A model generated the notes under the pieces. It worked only from the letters and a program-made list of their open reading frames with translations, made no database searches and was not told the origin of the DNA. The translations under genes were made by a program, and so were the position numbers. From CAIUGU01 sp965279735 (lineage in GTDB: Bacteria; Pseudomonadota; Gammaproteobacteria; Steroidobacterales; Steroidobacteraceae): DNA of 64,000 nt. Below are positions 44,501-58,246 of the stretch, piece after piece (the stretch's first letter is position 1; every line of letters begins with the position of its first letter). The stretch is taken from contig OZ257260.1 in assembly GCA_965279735.1 (NCBI GenBank), positions 2,108,001 to 2,172,000 of the forward strand, given 5' to 3'.

Positions 44501-44799
44501 AAAATTTCTCCTCCAGTACCAAATCAGCTATCGAATCAGCCACACCGGAACACTTCGTTGCAGCAATCCCAACCCCACACTACTCCGCCAAAAAGCGAAT
44601 TCCATACGTAGAACCCACAGCCTGCTGCATCGGTTACCTGCCACCAAAGACCTGCGATCTTCAGTTGTCTGCAGTTTCACGTATAGCTGCTTAACGAATC
44701 CTGAACCCCTGCGTTACGAATGATATCTGCGACGCCGTTCCGGAAAAAACACCCTTCCAGACCTTTGGGCCTCGTCACCGCAGTTCAAGGGCAGGCGCA
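44501..44799. other. Spacer without recognisable gene
   Basis: 299 bases between the DUF6152 start and the CtlX-like stop, both on the minus strand. It should hold the DUF6152 promoter; no convincing -35/-10 pair, hairpin or repeat was seen. Confidence 0.5.
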
Positions 44800-45759
44800 T
44801 CAAGGCGTCATTTTTCCTGCAACCTGCAGTCGTCCGGGAAGATGGATTTCCGCGATCATGCAACGCACGCTGCCCCCACCCAGACACTCGATTGTCGGTA
44901 CCGGGGTAACCGCGACGCGTACCAGTCGATGCAGGAAACCCGTTTGCGAAGCATCGAGTGAACGCAATGCAGCCTCCGACAGAAACACCGTCCCCATGTC
45001 CTGTCCCACGTCCAGCTCGAGCATGTTCCCGGCGAAGTGAGACATCTGCTCGAAAGAGAGATCAAGGATCTCGCGGCCAGTTCCTCTGAGCCTGCCAAGC
45101 ACTGCAGATCGATCCGCATCATTCAGCGCAGCGGCGCAGACGGCTGCGAAACGTCTGCCGACGCTCATCATCACGTTGGTGTGGTAAACAGGCATTCCAG
45201 TCTGATCGAGTGCGCTGAATACAACCAGCTCGTAGTCCATCTGTTGCGCGAATTCACCGAGCACCTCGGGATCTGTGCGCGGCGACAGGCACGCGTATGC
45301 AACGTGATTCACCCGATCCAGGACGAGACTTCCTGTGCCTTCCAGATACTTTCCTTCTGCCTCGCGGTAGGTGAGATCGACAATGCGGCGGACCGCGAAA
45401 CCGTGAGTGATGCTCAGGGACTCAAGGATATCCATCCGCCGTTCGAGACGCCGGTTCGGCGCGAGCATCGGATACAACACCACCGTTCCATCGGCGTGGA
45501 AACTGACCCAGTTGTTGGGAAAAAGCGCATCCGGTGTATGAGGTTCGGCGGTGTCGTCGAATGCATGCACGCGGACTCCCGCATCCCGTAGCGCAGCCGC
45601 AAGCAACTCGAATTCCTGCAATGCCAGCTGCTGGGCATGGGTAGGATCGCCAGCAACAGGAAGCCGTTGGAAATGGTTCGAGCCGGCTGTCTCGGTGTTA
45701 CGCATGAAGCGCACCGGACGGACCATCAGCACGTCACGCGTGACTTGTGGCTCGTTCAT
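44800..45759 (-). CDS. CtlX-like arginine deiminase-family hydrolase
   Basis: 319 residues from ATG 45759 (MNEPQVTRDVLMVRPVRF). Amidinotransferase/arginine-deiminase fold: TPDALFPNNWVSFH, EGTGSLVLDR, YHTNVMMSVG and the catalytic cysteine about residue 300 in GGGSVRCMIAEIHLP. Closest in motif set to the citrulline-utilisation hydrolase CtlX group; the substrate here is not proven. Follows the anti-sigma gene by 46 bases on the same strand and may be co-transcribed. Confidence 0.8.
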   Translation of the reverse strand: MNEPQVTRDVLMVRPVRFMRNTETAGSNHFQRLPVAGDPTHAQQLALQEFELLAAALRDAGVRVHAFDDTAEPHTPDALFPNNWVSFHADGTVVLYPMLAPNRRLERRMDILESLSITHGFAVRRIVDLTYREAEGKYLEGTGSLVLDRVNHVAYACLSPRTDPEVLGEFAQQMDYELVVFSALDQTGMPVYHTNVMMSVGRRFAAVCAAALNDADRSAVLGRLRGTGREILDLSFEQMSHFAGNMLELDVGQDMGTVFLSEAALRSLDASQTGFLHRLVRVAVTPVPTIECLGGGSVRCMIAEIHLPGRLQVAGKMTP

Positions 45760-45805
45760 GAAGAACCGGAATCTCGCTGCGGTCCCGGATATCCGGACCG
45801 TCGCG

Positions 45806-46648
45806 TCAGCCTGCCTTGACGGAGGCGACCACGACCATTCGCTCCCGCGCTGAAACCACCGCGCCGCCTGGCTTCTCGATCGTGATCGCGAATAGTGAAG
45901 GATCGCGCACTTCCAGCTTCGCGAGGATCGGCACGACGACTTCGGTTGCGCCCGCCGGAATATTGAACACGCCGCCATCGACCGGGTATCGCTCATCACG
46001 AGTAGCGTCAAAGATCCATAGCTGGTATTGCACCTGTTGCGGATCGTTCACAGGCAGACCGGCAAACCGCATATATCCCGTCTGTGAAGCGGTATCCCAT
46101 ACGATGTCGCCGGTCACTCCCTGTCCCGCAGCATCCTCAGTCTTCGTCCACGGCCTCAGTAGCGGACTGGATTCCGCAACAAACTTCTCCCTGATGGCTG
46201 CGAGTGTCCCGAGGTCAAGCGAAGCCTGCGTCAGAAGATCGACCGGCCTGTCCTGCCATGTCTGCAATCGCGGCCACCATGCAACGACTGCAACAACAAT
46301 GGCAGCCGCTGCGGCCAACCACGCAAGCCCTTTGCCATGGCCGGGAGTGGCCATATTCTTGTTCCTCGGCAAACCGCCGCCAGGCATGGTGGTAACCCGC
46401 GCCTGCATGGAATGAGCAGCAGTCATTTCGTCAAGGCGGAACCGGATTTCCTGCGGCATGGGTTCTTCCCGCCAGTCACCGGCAAGAAACAACGCAGCTG
46501 CGGTCCGCTCAAGCACTTCTGCATCATCATCGGGATGTGCCTGCAACAGATCTTTCAGCTCGTGTTGTTCGGACGGGGACAATCCCTCGGTGGCCTGCTG
46601 AACAAGCAGCTCAACTAGACGCTCATTCTCCGGAAAGTGGCCGCTCAT
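45806..46648 (-). CDS. Anti-sigma factor (RskA-like)
   Basis: 280 residues from ATG 46648, preceded by SD GGAGGTGA; the ATGA overlap with the sigma gene implies coupled translation. N-terminal cytoplasmic sigma-binding region (about 1-95) without the HxxxCxxC zinc motif, one membrane helix (GLAWLAAAAAIVVAVVAWWP, about 105-130), and a periplasmic RskA-type domain (YQLWIFDATRDERYPVDGGVFNIPAGATEVVVPI). Confidence 0.88.
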   Translation of the reverse strand: MSGHFPENERLVELLVQQATEGLSPSEQHELKDLLQAHPDDDAEVLERTAAALFLAGDWREEPMPQEIRFRLDEMTAAHSMQARVTTMPGGGLPRNKNMATPGHGKGLAWLAAAAAIVVAVVAWWPRLQTWQDRPVDLLTQASLDLGTLAAIREKFVAESSPLLRPWTKTEDAAGQGVTGDIVWDTASQTGYMRFAGLPVNDPQQVQYQLWIFDATRDERYPVDGGVFNIPAGATEVVVPILAKLEVRDPSLFAITIEKPGGAVVSARERMVVVASVKAG

Positions 46649-47205
46649 GGCGTCACCTCCTGGCTGTCTTCGTCGCGCACGATGCCCATCAACGCCCGCA
46701 CCTGAATCAGCCCGCGCCGCATTTGCGTCTTGACGGTACCGAGCGGCATCTGCAATGCGTCGGCAATTTCCTGATGACTCATGCCATTCAGCACACCGAG
46801 TTCGATGACCCGCTGCTGGTCCGGCTTCAAGGAAGCAATGGCCAGTGAAGCCGTAGCAGCTTCGGCGCACACCTCCGCCCGGGTTCCCGGATCTGCCCAG
46901 GTAATGCTTTCCAGTGCCTGCTCTGACTCCATTGGGGGATGCTGCTTGCTACGCCGCAACCTGTCGATCAGACGCCGTCGCGCGATGGTCGTGATGAACA
47001 CCTTTTCAGAGCCCTTCGCAGGATCAAAGCGACCGGCACTCCGCCACACATCCGTAAAGATCTCCTGAACTGCATCCTCAGCGTCGGAACGAGTGCGGGT
47101 AAGCCTTCGCGCAATCGTCCATACAAGCCCGCCGAACTGGTCCATGCACGTACGAATGGCCTGCGGGTCTCCCCGCGCAATGCTGACGAGCACGGAATCG
47201 GTCAT
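46645..47205 (-). CDS. ECF sigma factor (SigK-like)
   Basis: 186 residues. Region 2 (FGGLVWTIARRLTRTRSDAEDAVQEIFTDVWRSAGRFDPAKGSEKVFITTIARRRLIDRLRR) and region 4 (LKPDQQRVIELGVLNGMSHQEIADALQMPLGTVKTQMRRGLIQVR). Directs RNA polymerase to an unknown regulon, held by the adjoining RskA-like anti-sigma factor. Lies about 140 bases downstream of the rRNA operon terminator. Confidence 0.93.
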   Translation of the reverse strand: MTDSVLVSIARGDPQAIRTCMDQFGGLVWTIARRLTRTRSDAEDAVQEIFTDVWRSAGRFDPAKGSEKVFITTIARRRLIDRLRRSKQHPPMESEQALESITWADPGTRAEVCAEAATASLAIASLKPDQQRVIELGVLNGMSHQEIADALQMPLGTVKTQMRRGLIQVRALMGIVRDEDSQEVTP

Positions 47206-47344
47206 GCGTCCGTCTCGGGTATTTGTTTCGGGAATGGCATGATTTCGGATTCAGCCTGGTTTGCTGGCTGCTGGTTTGTCGACAGCATATCAAAGCGTAT
47301 TGGGATTCCGGCTGCTGGGATGCAGCCGATCGCCAGAAAGACAA

Positions 47345-47374
47345 AACCCCCGCCGGATTTCTCCGGAGGGGGTT
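47345..47374 (-). terminator. Intrinsic terminator of the rRNA operon
   Basis: On the minus strand an 11-bp stem with one mismatch (CCCCC-T-CCGGA with TCCGG-C-GGGGG, GAAA loop) followed by TTTTG. It starts 12 bases past the 5S 3' end. Confidence 0.85.
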
Positions 47375-47385
47375 CTGAATTTAAG

Positions 47386-47504
47386 AGCCTGGCAGTGACC
47401 TACTCTTGCATGGACTACGTCCAAACTACCATCGGCGCAGAGCGTTTTCACTTCCGAGTTCGAAAAGGGATCGGGTGGTTCCCACTCGCTATTGCCGCCA
47501 GGCA
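47386..47504 (-). rRNA. rrf: 5S ribosomal RNA
   Basis: About 119 bases. 5' TGCCTGGCGG and 3' CTGCCAGGC termini pair; the internal CGAACTCGGAAGTGAAA and GCCGATGGTAGT segments are conserved 5S signatures. Last RNA of the operon, followed by the terminator. Confidence 0.97.
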
Positions 47505-47675
47505 AACTGGCTAAGCGTGCGGCTCAAATACTGAACCTGGGCCGCACGGCACTAATTCGGAGTTGTTTTGACGTGGGTGCCTCAAGGACACCATGTCACA
47601 TTCATGAGTTATCGCTATCGATCAGCAACACACAAGCCTGACAGACCGAAGCCTTCAAGCGCATTGGGTGTTATA

Positions 47676-50579
<2,904 letters not shown>

Positions 50580-50687
50580 ATATAACCCCAATGAGCCTGG
50601 AGTCATATGTTGCTGTTTCCCACGAATGCGACATGATTCAAGTCAAAATTAAATATCGCTTGAATCTCAGCGTCAAAACAACTTCCG

Positions 50688-50701
50688 AATTTTTAAAGAA
50701 C
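50688..50701 (-). promoter_or_regulatory. boxA in the 16S-23S spacer
   Basis: GTTCTTTAAAAATT on the minus strand, matching the spacer boxA of E. coli rrn operons; binding site for NusB-S10 antitermination before 23S. The rest of the 232-base spacer shows no further gene. Confidence 0.75.
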
Positions 50702-50811
50702 ACCGTACGAACATCGTGAAGATGGTCGTTACGCGAAGCCACAGATGCGCTGCACGCAGCACATCTGTGGACTCGCCCCGTCTGGTTAGGAACAGGCCGC
50801 GAAGCCAGGGG

Positions 50812-50887
50812 TGGTGGAGCCAGTCGGAGTCGAACCGACGACCTCCTGCTTGCAAAGCAGGCGCTCTACCAATTGAGCTATGGCCCC
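50812..50887 (-). tRNA. tRNA-Ala (anticodon TGC)
   Basis: 76 bases in the 16S-23S spacer: acceptor GGGGCCA/TGGCTCC, anticodon loop TTTGCAA, T-loop GGTTCGACTCC, encoded CCA. Confidence 0.98.
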
Positions 50888-50907
50888 TGACATCCCACGG
50901 TCGGGAC

Positions 50908-50984
50908 TGGTGGGTCTGGGAGGATTTGAACCTCCGACCTCACCCTTATCAGGGGTGCGCTCTGACCAACTGAGCTACAGACCC
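50908..50984 (-). tRNA. tRNA-Ile (anticodon GAT)
   Basis: 77 bases in the 16S-23S spacer: acceptor GGGTCTG/CAGACCC, anticodon loop CTGATAA, T-loop GGTTCAAATCC, encoded CCA. The Ile-Ala pair is the usual spacer arrangement. Confidence 0.98.
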
Positions 50985-51084
50985 GGATCTGTAAAAGCCT
51001 GACCGGGCCAGCCTCGCGGGAACTTGAAAACAGGTAACTTGAGTGGGAACTCGCGCCGGCCTAAGCCAACGTAGAGTCTACTTT

Positions 51085-52622
<1,538 letters not shown>

Positions 52623-52744
52623 AATGCTTTTAAGACATTGAAGTGACGGAGAGCGATCCAATAGCTTTACTGGCTATTGGGTACTCACCGTCGAATGCGT
52701 TAGCAGTCGACTGACGCGAGTCCCCACACAAATTACCTGTTTCG

Positions 52745-52757
52745 ATTGTTAAAGAGC
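52745..52757 (-). promoter_or_regulatory. boxA antitermination site in the 16S leader
   Basis: GCTCTTTAACAAT on the minus strand, matching the E. coli leader boxA consensus almost exactly, between P2 and 16S. Its factors NusG and S10 (NusE) are also encoded in this window. Confidence 0.88.
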
Positions 52758-52788
52758 GTCCTAAGGGCAGGCCCTAGGTAGACGGAGA

Positions 52789-52816
52789 AGTATATCCGTC
52801 ATTTTGAGTCCGTCAA
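52789..52816 (-). promoter_or_regulatory. rRNA promoter P2
   Basis: Minus strand TTGACG (52811-52816), 16-base spacer, TATACT (52789-52794). A GACGGA/TCCGTC inverted repeat (52781-52800) brackets the -10. Confidence 0.8.
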
Positions 52817-52931
52817 CGCTTTCGAAGCCGCTTTCGAACCATTTCCCCGGGTGTCCGCGGCAGGTGATTTCCACCCATTTGCAGAGAGGCTTGCGCCCTT
52901 CTGTTTGCCCGGCACTCCCAAGAGGCGGCGC

Positions 52932-52959
52932 AGTTTACTCACGGTTTCCCGAGTGTCAA
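52932..52959 (-). promoter_or_regulatory. rRNA promoter P1
   Basis: Minus strand TTGACA (52954-52959), 16-base spacer, TAAACT (52932-52937), then GCGCCGCC, the GC-rich discriminator of stringently controlled rRNA promoters. Confidence 0.88.
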
Positions 52960-53088
52960 CACCCGCGCGTTGCTATTTACTGCAGTCAGGAAAGCTCTCA
53001 GGGGTAAAGCCCTTAAATCCCCAGTAAATCGCAAATTTCAACCGCTTCCGATGGGCTCTTTAGCGGGTCGAAAGAGGCGGCAATTTCC

Positions 53089-54297
53089 TCAGCCCTGGTG
53101 CACCGCGATCGTGACTCGCGCAAATTCCCGCTTGCCCGCCTGCAGAACGTACGTGTTACCCGACGCAAGACGTGCATCGCGATCAGAGACTTTCTCGCCA
53201 TCCAATCGCACCGCACCCTGGTCCAGCAGGCGGTAGGCAGCAGAAGAACTTGCTGCAAGCCCCGCTTCCTTGAGGACGAGGGCAAGCTTGATGTCACCAC
53301 CTTCCGCATGAACAGTAATTTTCCTGATGTCGTCAGGAATCTGGCCCTTCTGGAAGCGCGCGATGAAATTTTCCTGTGACCGCGACGCCGCTGCCGCGTC
53401 GTGAAACCGAGTGATGATTTCGGCTGCCAGCTCGAACTTCACGTCGCGAGGATTGCGCCCGGTTGCAACTTCCTGCCGCAATTTTGCGAGATCCGCATTG
53501 GGCCTGAATGAAAGCAGTTCGAAATATCGCCACATCAATTCGTCGGAAATGGACATGAGCTTGCCGAACATGTCATCGGGAGCATCTGCAATGCCGATGT
53601 AATTGCCCAGGGACTTGGACATCTTGTTGACGCCATCAAGCCCCTCGAGCAGAGGCATCGTGAATACCACCTGCGGCTCCTGGCCTTCCGCTTCCTGCAA
53701 CTGACGGCCCATCAACAGATTGAATTTCTGGTCGGTGCCGCCAAGCTCGACGTCCGCTTGCAACGCAACGGAGTCGTACCCCTGCACCAGAGGATAGAGA
53801 AACTCGTGAATGGCAATCGGTTGCCCGCTCTTGTACCGCTTGCTGAAGTCGTCCCGCTCCAGCATCCGCGCAACAGTGTGCCGCCCCGCGAGCTTGATCA
53901 AATCGGCCGCGCTCATAGGCCCCATCCAGCGGGAATTGAAATCAACCCGGGTTCTCTCCGGATCCAGAATCTTGAAGATCTGCTGCTGGTAGGTTGCAGC
54001 ATTGGCCGCAACTTCGTCGGGAGTCAGAGGCGGCCGGGTCGCGTTCCTGCCCGTAGGGTCACCGATGAGGCCCGTGAAATCCCCGATTAGAAATATCACT
54101 TCATGGCCAAAATCCTGGAACCGCCGCATCTTGTTGATGAGCACGGTATGCCCGAGATGGAGATCTGGGGCAGTGGGATCGAACCCTGCCTTGATCCTGA
54201 GTGGCTTGCCTTTCCGCAGTTTGCGTAACAACTCCGCCTCGAGAAGGATTTCGGCAGCCCCTCTTTTGAGCTCTTCCAGTTGTTGTTCGGGGGACAC
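53089..54297 (-). CDS. tyrS: Tyrosyl-tRNA synthetase
   Basis: 402 residues, GTG start with GGAG six bases before. Class I catalytic core: HIGH-type LHLGH (in [15 protein letters not shown]), KMSKS at about 230 ([14 protein letters not shown]), and a C-terminal S4 domain ([31 protein letters not shown]). The sequence resembles the TyrZ-like long form common in Pseudomonas. Transcribed towards the rRNA operon. Confidence 0.97.
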   Translation of the reverse strand: MSPEQQLEELKRGAAEILLEAELLRKLRKGKPLRIKAGFDPTAPDLHLGHTVLINKMRRFQDFGHEVIFLIGDFTGLIGDPTGRNATRPPLTPDEVAANAATYQQQIFKILDPERTRVDFNSRWMGPMSAADLIKLAGRHTVARMLERDDFSKRYKSGQPIAIHEFLYPLVQGYDSVALQADVELGGTDQKFNLLMGRQLQEAEGQEPQVVFTMPLLEGLDGVNKMSKSLGNYIGIADAPDDMFGKLMSISDELMWRYFELLSFRPNADLAKLRQEVATGRNPRDVKFELAAEIITRFHDAAAASRSQENFIARFQKGQIPDDIRKITVHAEGGDIKLALVLKEAGLAASSSAAYRLLDQGAVRLDGEKVSDRDARLASGNTYVLQAGKREFARVTIAVHQG

Positions 54298-54617
54298 TAT
54301 GACTCCAGCAGGACACTACGCAATGAATTTGGGAAATATGGGAAACGCGCTCAAGCAAGAATCGCAATTGCTCCCATATGCCGGTGCAGGCCAAGAGCTC
54401 CTGCAGCGGGACAGCGAATTTAGGGGGTCGACCGGAATCGCGCAATCGCCTTGAGGGTCTTTGAACGATCGGCGGCAGATTCCCCGAAATTGTGAAGCCG
54501 GGGCGGATCTGCCGCGCAATACAGGGAATGCACGGGTTGACGCTTCCGGGATCAGCCTCTACTTTACCGGCTGCTTATGTCGAAGACGGGCGTCCGGTGA
54601 ACAATCAGCAGACAAGC
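54298..54617. other. Divergent tyrS / M23 peptidase intergenic region
   Basis: 320 bases. On the plus strand TTGACG (54537-54542), 17 bases, TACTTT (54560-54565) is a candidate promoter for the peptidase and would exclude starts before about 54570. No convincing tyrS promoter or T-box-like leader is seen. Confidence 0.45.
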
Positions 54618-55988
54618 ATGAACTCGGGTGTAACGACGGACTACCACTCGAAGACCGCGCCAAATGCAGCCGCCCTGCACTTCCGTTGGCTACTGACCGG
54701 GCTGCTCTTGCCGCTCGCGGGGGGTGCGATCGCTTTTGGATTCTTTCGCGACGGAGAATCGGCCAGTGCTCCTGCCGCCGCCACCATGGAACTGCTCGAG
54801 GCGTCTGCTCAAGCGCTGCCAGATCTGGCCATTCCGGACGTCGTCAACAACCCGGTCTTCACGCCCATAGGCAGTACGTTGGAGTTCGTCGTACGACGAA
54901 ACGACACGCTTGACCGGATGTTCCGCCAGCTCAAGCTGAGCCTTCAGGACCTCGCCGCCATTCGCGACTTGCCGGGAGTTCGCGAGAGCCTTGATCTCCT
55001 GAAGCCCGGCGAGCTCATTACGCTGGTTCATGCCGATGGCCTGGTGCAGGCACTCACCCGACGCATCAGCGATACACAGACGCTGATTGTCAAACGACTG
55101 GATGACGGCTTTGCCGCCGAAGTGATTGAAACGCCCGTCGAACTGCGCACTGCTTACAAGCATGGCCGCATTGATTCATCGCTTTTCGTGGCAGGCAGGA
55201 AGATGGGCGTCAGTTCCGACGTCATCATGCGCCTCGCCAATGACATCTTCGGGTGGGACATCGATTTCGCCCTTGAAATCCAGCCCGGCGACGAGTTCGG
55301 CATCGTTTATGAACAGCGGTATCGCGAGGGCGAATATCTTGGCGACGGCAGAATTCTGGCGGCCGAGTTCGTCAACGACGGGCGCACGTATCGTGCGGTA
55401 AGGTACGAATCGGAAGATGGCGAAATCGCAGACTACTTCACGCCCGCAGGCGACAGCATGCGCAAGCAGTTCCTGCGCGCTCCGGTCGATTTCACGCGGA
55501 TCAGCTCGAACTTCAATCCGGCCAGGCTGCATCCGATCCTGAATACGATACGGGCGCATAAAGGTGTCGACTATGCCGCACCGACGGGCACTGTCATCAA
55601 GGCTGCCGGTGATGGACGAGTGAGCCTCGCGGGCGTCCAGGGCGGCTACGGCAATGTGGTAATTCTGGAACATGGCGCTGGAGTCACAACCCTGTACGGC
55701 CACATGTCGGGCTTCGCCAAAGGCATTCGCAACGGGTTGCGTGTAAAGCAGGGACAGACCATCGGGTTCGTGGGTAAAACTGGCGCAGCGACCGGCCCGC
55801 ACCTGCACTACGAATATCGCGTCAACGGACAGCACAAGAACCCCCGGACCGTTCCGCTACCCGAGGCGCACCCGATTCCGGCCGCTTATCTTGCAGCTTT
55901 CCGCGCTCGCTCGGGCCCGCTGCTTGCCGATCTCGATCGCGCCAGGGATACAGCCGTCATTGCGAATGCGGCGGTCTCGGGCCGTTGA
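54618..55988 (+). CDS. M23-family murein endopeptidase (MepM-like)
   Basis: 456 residues if started at ATG 54618; a GTG at 54597 or one at 54492 are alternatives, none with a clear SD, but the candidate promoter favours the later ones. One membrane anchor (HFRWLLTGLLLPLAGGAIAFGFF), an OapA/LysM-like N-terminal domain (VVRRNDTLDRMFRQLKLSLQDLAAI), then the LytM/M23 domain with zinc ligands HKGVDYAAPTGT (HxxxD) and GPHLHYEY (HxH). It cleaves peptide cross-links for wall growth. Next to tyrS also in Pseudomonas. Confidence 0.92.
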   Translation: MNSGVTTDYHSKTAPNAAALHFRWLLTGLLLPLAGGAIAFGFFRDGESASAPAAATMELLEASAQALPDLAIPDVVNNPVFTPIGSTLEFVVRRNDTLDRMFRQLKLSLQDLAAIRDLPGVRESLDLLKPGELITLVHADGLVQALTRRISDTQTLIVKRLDDGFAAEVIETPVELRTAYKHGRIDSSLFVAGRKMGVSSDVIMRLANDIFGWDIDFALEIQPGDEFGIVYEQRYREGEYLGDGRILAAEFVNDGRTYRAVRYESEDGEIADYFTPAGDSMRKQFLRAPVDFTRISSNFNPARLHPILNTIRAHKGVDYAAPTGTVIKAAGDGRVSLAGVQGGYGNVVILEHGAGVTTLYGHMSGFAKGIRNGLRVKQGQTIGFVGKTGAATGPHLHYEYRVNGQHKNPRTVPLPEAHPIPAAYLAAFRARSGPLLADLDRARDTAVIANAAVSGR

Positions 55989-56049
55989 ATCCAAACTCCG
56001 CCGTGTAGTTCCTGCCTCGGCCGTCCAACGCCCCACAAGAGTGCCTGCG

Positions 56050-56081
56050 CTGTAACACAAGCGTTACAGCGTGCGTAGTAT
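56050..56081 (+). promoter_or_regulatory. Palindromic Pho-box-like site and -10 before ppk
   Basis: CTGTAAC and GTTACAG form a perfect 7-bp inverted repeat with a 6-base spacer (56050-56069). Read as direct repeats, CTGTAAC and GCGTTAC start 11 bases apart, the PhoB half-site period. TAGTAT (56076-56081) follows at a spacing suitable for a -10 with PhoB replacing the -35. Confidence 0.5.
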
Positions 56082-56130
56082 CCTCGGGATCCCGCCGCTC
56101 TGCCGGCATGCCTCTTCTCCGTTGGGCTCA

Positions 56131-58200
56131 ATGCTGGATGTGAATCTCAAGGCTCCCGAGTACTACATCAATCGCGAGCTTTCGTTTCTTGATTTCAATC
56201 TCCGTGTGTTAGCGCAGACACATGACGATTCATTGCCACTCCTCGAGCGTGTCCGCTTCCTGTGCATTTCCTGCAGCAATCTCGACGAATTCTTTGAAAT
56301 CCGGGTTGCCGGCCTGAAACAGCGACAGGATCTCGGATCCGTACAGGGCGGCCTGGATGCGATGACCGTCCCGGAACAGCTGGCGGCAATCCACGAACGC
56401 GCATTGGCGCTGGTCAACGACCAGTATCAAATGCTCAATCAGGTGGTTTTCCCCTCTCTCGCCAGTCATGGCATTCGCTTCGCCAACGGCAAGACGCTCA
56501 CCGATCAGCAACGCGCTTGGCTCGCGAACTACTTTGCGACGGAGGTCGAGCCCGTCCTCACTCCTCTCGGGCTGGATCCGGCGAGACCATTTCCGCGGAT
56601 CCAGAACAAGAGCCTCAACTTCATAGTCCGTCTGTCCGGCAAGGATGCGTTTGGCAGGGACGCGGAACTCGCGGTGGTGCAGGTACCCCGTTCACTTCCG
56701 CGGGTTATCGGGCTGCCGGAAACCGGCGATGCTGAAGGTGCCAGCAACTTCGTTTTTCTCTCGGCTGTCATTTCGACTTTCGTTGCACAGCTGTTCAGCG
56801 GGATGACAGTCGAAGGCTGCTGGCAGTTCCGCGTGACCCGCAACAGCGATCTTTTTGTCGATGATGAAGAAGTCGATGACCTTCTGAGGGCTATCGAAGG
56901 CGAGCTCGCCCAACGGCGCTATGGTGCGGCCGTACGTCTCGAAACCTCACTCGACTGTCCGGAAGACATCACCACTTTTTTGCTCAAGCATTTCGCGTTG
57001 GGCAAGAAAGATCTGTACCAGGTCAACGGCCCGGTCAACCTGAACCGGCTGATGGCAATCTACGACCTGGTGGATCGCCCCGATCTGAAATTTGCCGCGT
57101 TTACGCCAGGCCTGCCCAAACGGCTCGCAGCGAAGGAAGATCTCTTCAGTGTGATGCGCGAGCGCGACCTGATGCTGCATCACCCCTACCAGTCGTTTGC
57201 CCCCATCATCGATTTCGTACGACAGGCAGGCACTGATCCGGACGTACTCGCCATCAAGCAGACGCTGTACCGGACGGGGCCCGAATCGCCCATCGTTGAT
57301 GCACTCGTGGCCGCGGCACGGGCGGGCAAGGAGGTTACGGTCATCATCGAGCTGATGGCGCGCTTCGATGAGGCCGCCAACATCAGGCTTGCGAGCCGCC
57401 TGCAGGAAGCAGGCGCACATGTCATGTATGGCGTAGTCGGCTACAAGACACACGCCAAACTGATCATGGTTGTGAGACGCGAACGCGGCAAGCTGAAGCG
57501 CTACTGCCATTTCGGAACCGGCAATTACCACCCGCAGACTGCACGCGTTTACACCGACTACGGCCTCTTCACCTGCGACGAGGCGATGGGTGAAGACCTG
57601 CACGAGCTGTTCCTGCAGCTGACGAGCCCGACGCGTGTGGCGACGATGCAGAAGATCCTGCAGTCCCCCTTCACGCTGCACGACGCACTCCTCGAGAAGA
57701 CGCGCCGCGAAATCACCCATGCCGGCCTGGGGAAGCCAGCCCGCATCATCGCCAAGATGAATGCCCTGATCGAGCCACAGATCATCCAGGCGCTCTACGA
57801 GGCTTCGATGGCAGGAGTAAAAATCGACCTGATCGTCCGCGGCATATGCGCCCTGAGGCCTGGACTGAAAGGTATCTCGGAGAACATCACGGTACGGTCG
57901 ATCGTGGGCCGCTTCCTGGAACACTCACGCGTTTTCTACTTTCACAACGACTCTGACCCCGAAGTATTCTGTGCAAGCGCAGACTGGATGGAACGCAATT
58001 TCTTCAGGAGGATTGAGGTGGGCTTTCCCATCCTGAAAAGGAGCCACCGGGAGCGCATCATCGCGGACCTCTCCCTGTACCTCGAGGACAACATACTTGC
58101 GTGGATTCTGGGACCTGACGGGACGTATACGCGCATTACGCCAGGTGGGCAGCCCGTCGTTTGCGTTCAGGACGAATTGCTGAAGCAGCTCACCGAGTAA
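56131..58200 (+). CDS. ppk: Polyphosphate kinase 1
   Basis: 689 residues from ATG 56131 (MLDVNLKAPEYYINRELSFLDFN), matching E. coli PPK (688). N domain, head domain, and C1/C2 domains with the phospho-histidine in GYKTHAKLIMVVRRE and HFGTGNYHPQTARVYTDYGLFT. Makes inorganic polyphosphate from ATP. Convergent with ppx, 46 bases apart. Confidence 0.98.
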   Translation: MLDVNLKAPEYYINRELSFLDFNLRVLAQTHDDSLPLLERVRFLCISCSNLDEFFEIRVAGLKQRQDLGSVQGGLDAMTVPEQLAAIHERALALVNDQYQMLNQVVFPSLASHGIRFANGKTLTDQQRAWLANYFATEVEPVLTPLGLDPARPFPRIQNKSLNFIVRLSGKDAFGRDAELAVVQVPRSLPRVIGLPETGDAEGASNFVFLSAVISTFVAQLFSGMTVEGCWQFRVTRNSDLFVDDEEVDDLLRAIEGELAQRRYGAAVRLETSLDCPEDITTFLLKHFALGKKDLYQVNGPVNLNRLMAIYDLVDRPDLKFAAFTPGLPKRLAAKEDLFSVMRERDLMLHHPYQSFAPIIDFVRQAGTDPDVLAIKQTLYRTGPESPIVDALVAAARAGKEVTVIIELMARFDEAANIRLASRLQEAGAHVMYGVVGYKTHAKLIMVVRRERGKLKRYCHFGTGNYHPQTARVYTDYGLFTCDEAMGEDLHELFLQLTSPTRVATMQKILQSPFTLHDALLEKTRREITHAGLGKPARIIAKMNALIEPQIIQALYEASMAGVKIDLIVRGICALRPGLKGISENITVRSIVGRFLEHSRVFYFHNDSDPEVFCASADWMERNFFRRIEVGFPILKRSHRERIIADLSLYLEDNILAWILGPDGTYTRITPGGQPVVCVQDELLKQLTE

Positions 58201-58246
58201 GGAAAGCCCGCTTGGTCCCGATGAAGTGGCTGGGCTGCAGGCCCCT

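Larger units (their letters stand above)
52623..53088 (-). promoter_or_regulatory. rRNA operon promoter and leader region
   Basis: 466 bases between tyrS and 16S. In transcription order: P1, P2, boxA, and an 8-bp leader hairpin CCAATAGC/GCTATTGG (52658-52665 with 52673-52680). No gene, and no clear tyrS terminator before P1. Confidence 0.85.

Noticed and set aside
56947..57924. 325-codon antisense frame within ppk
   Set aside because: Shadow of a conserved gene with all PPK motifs on the plus strand.
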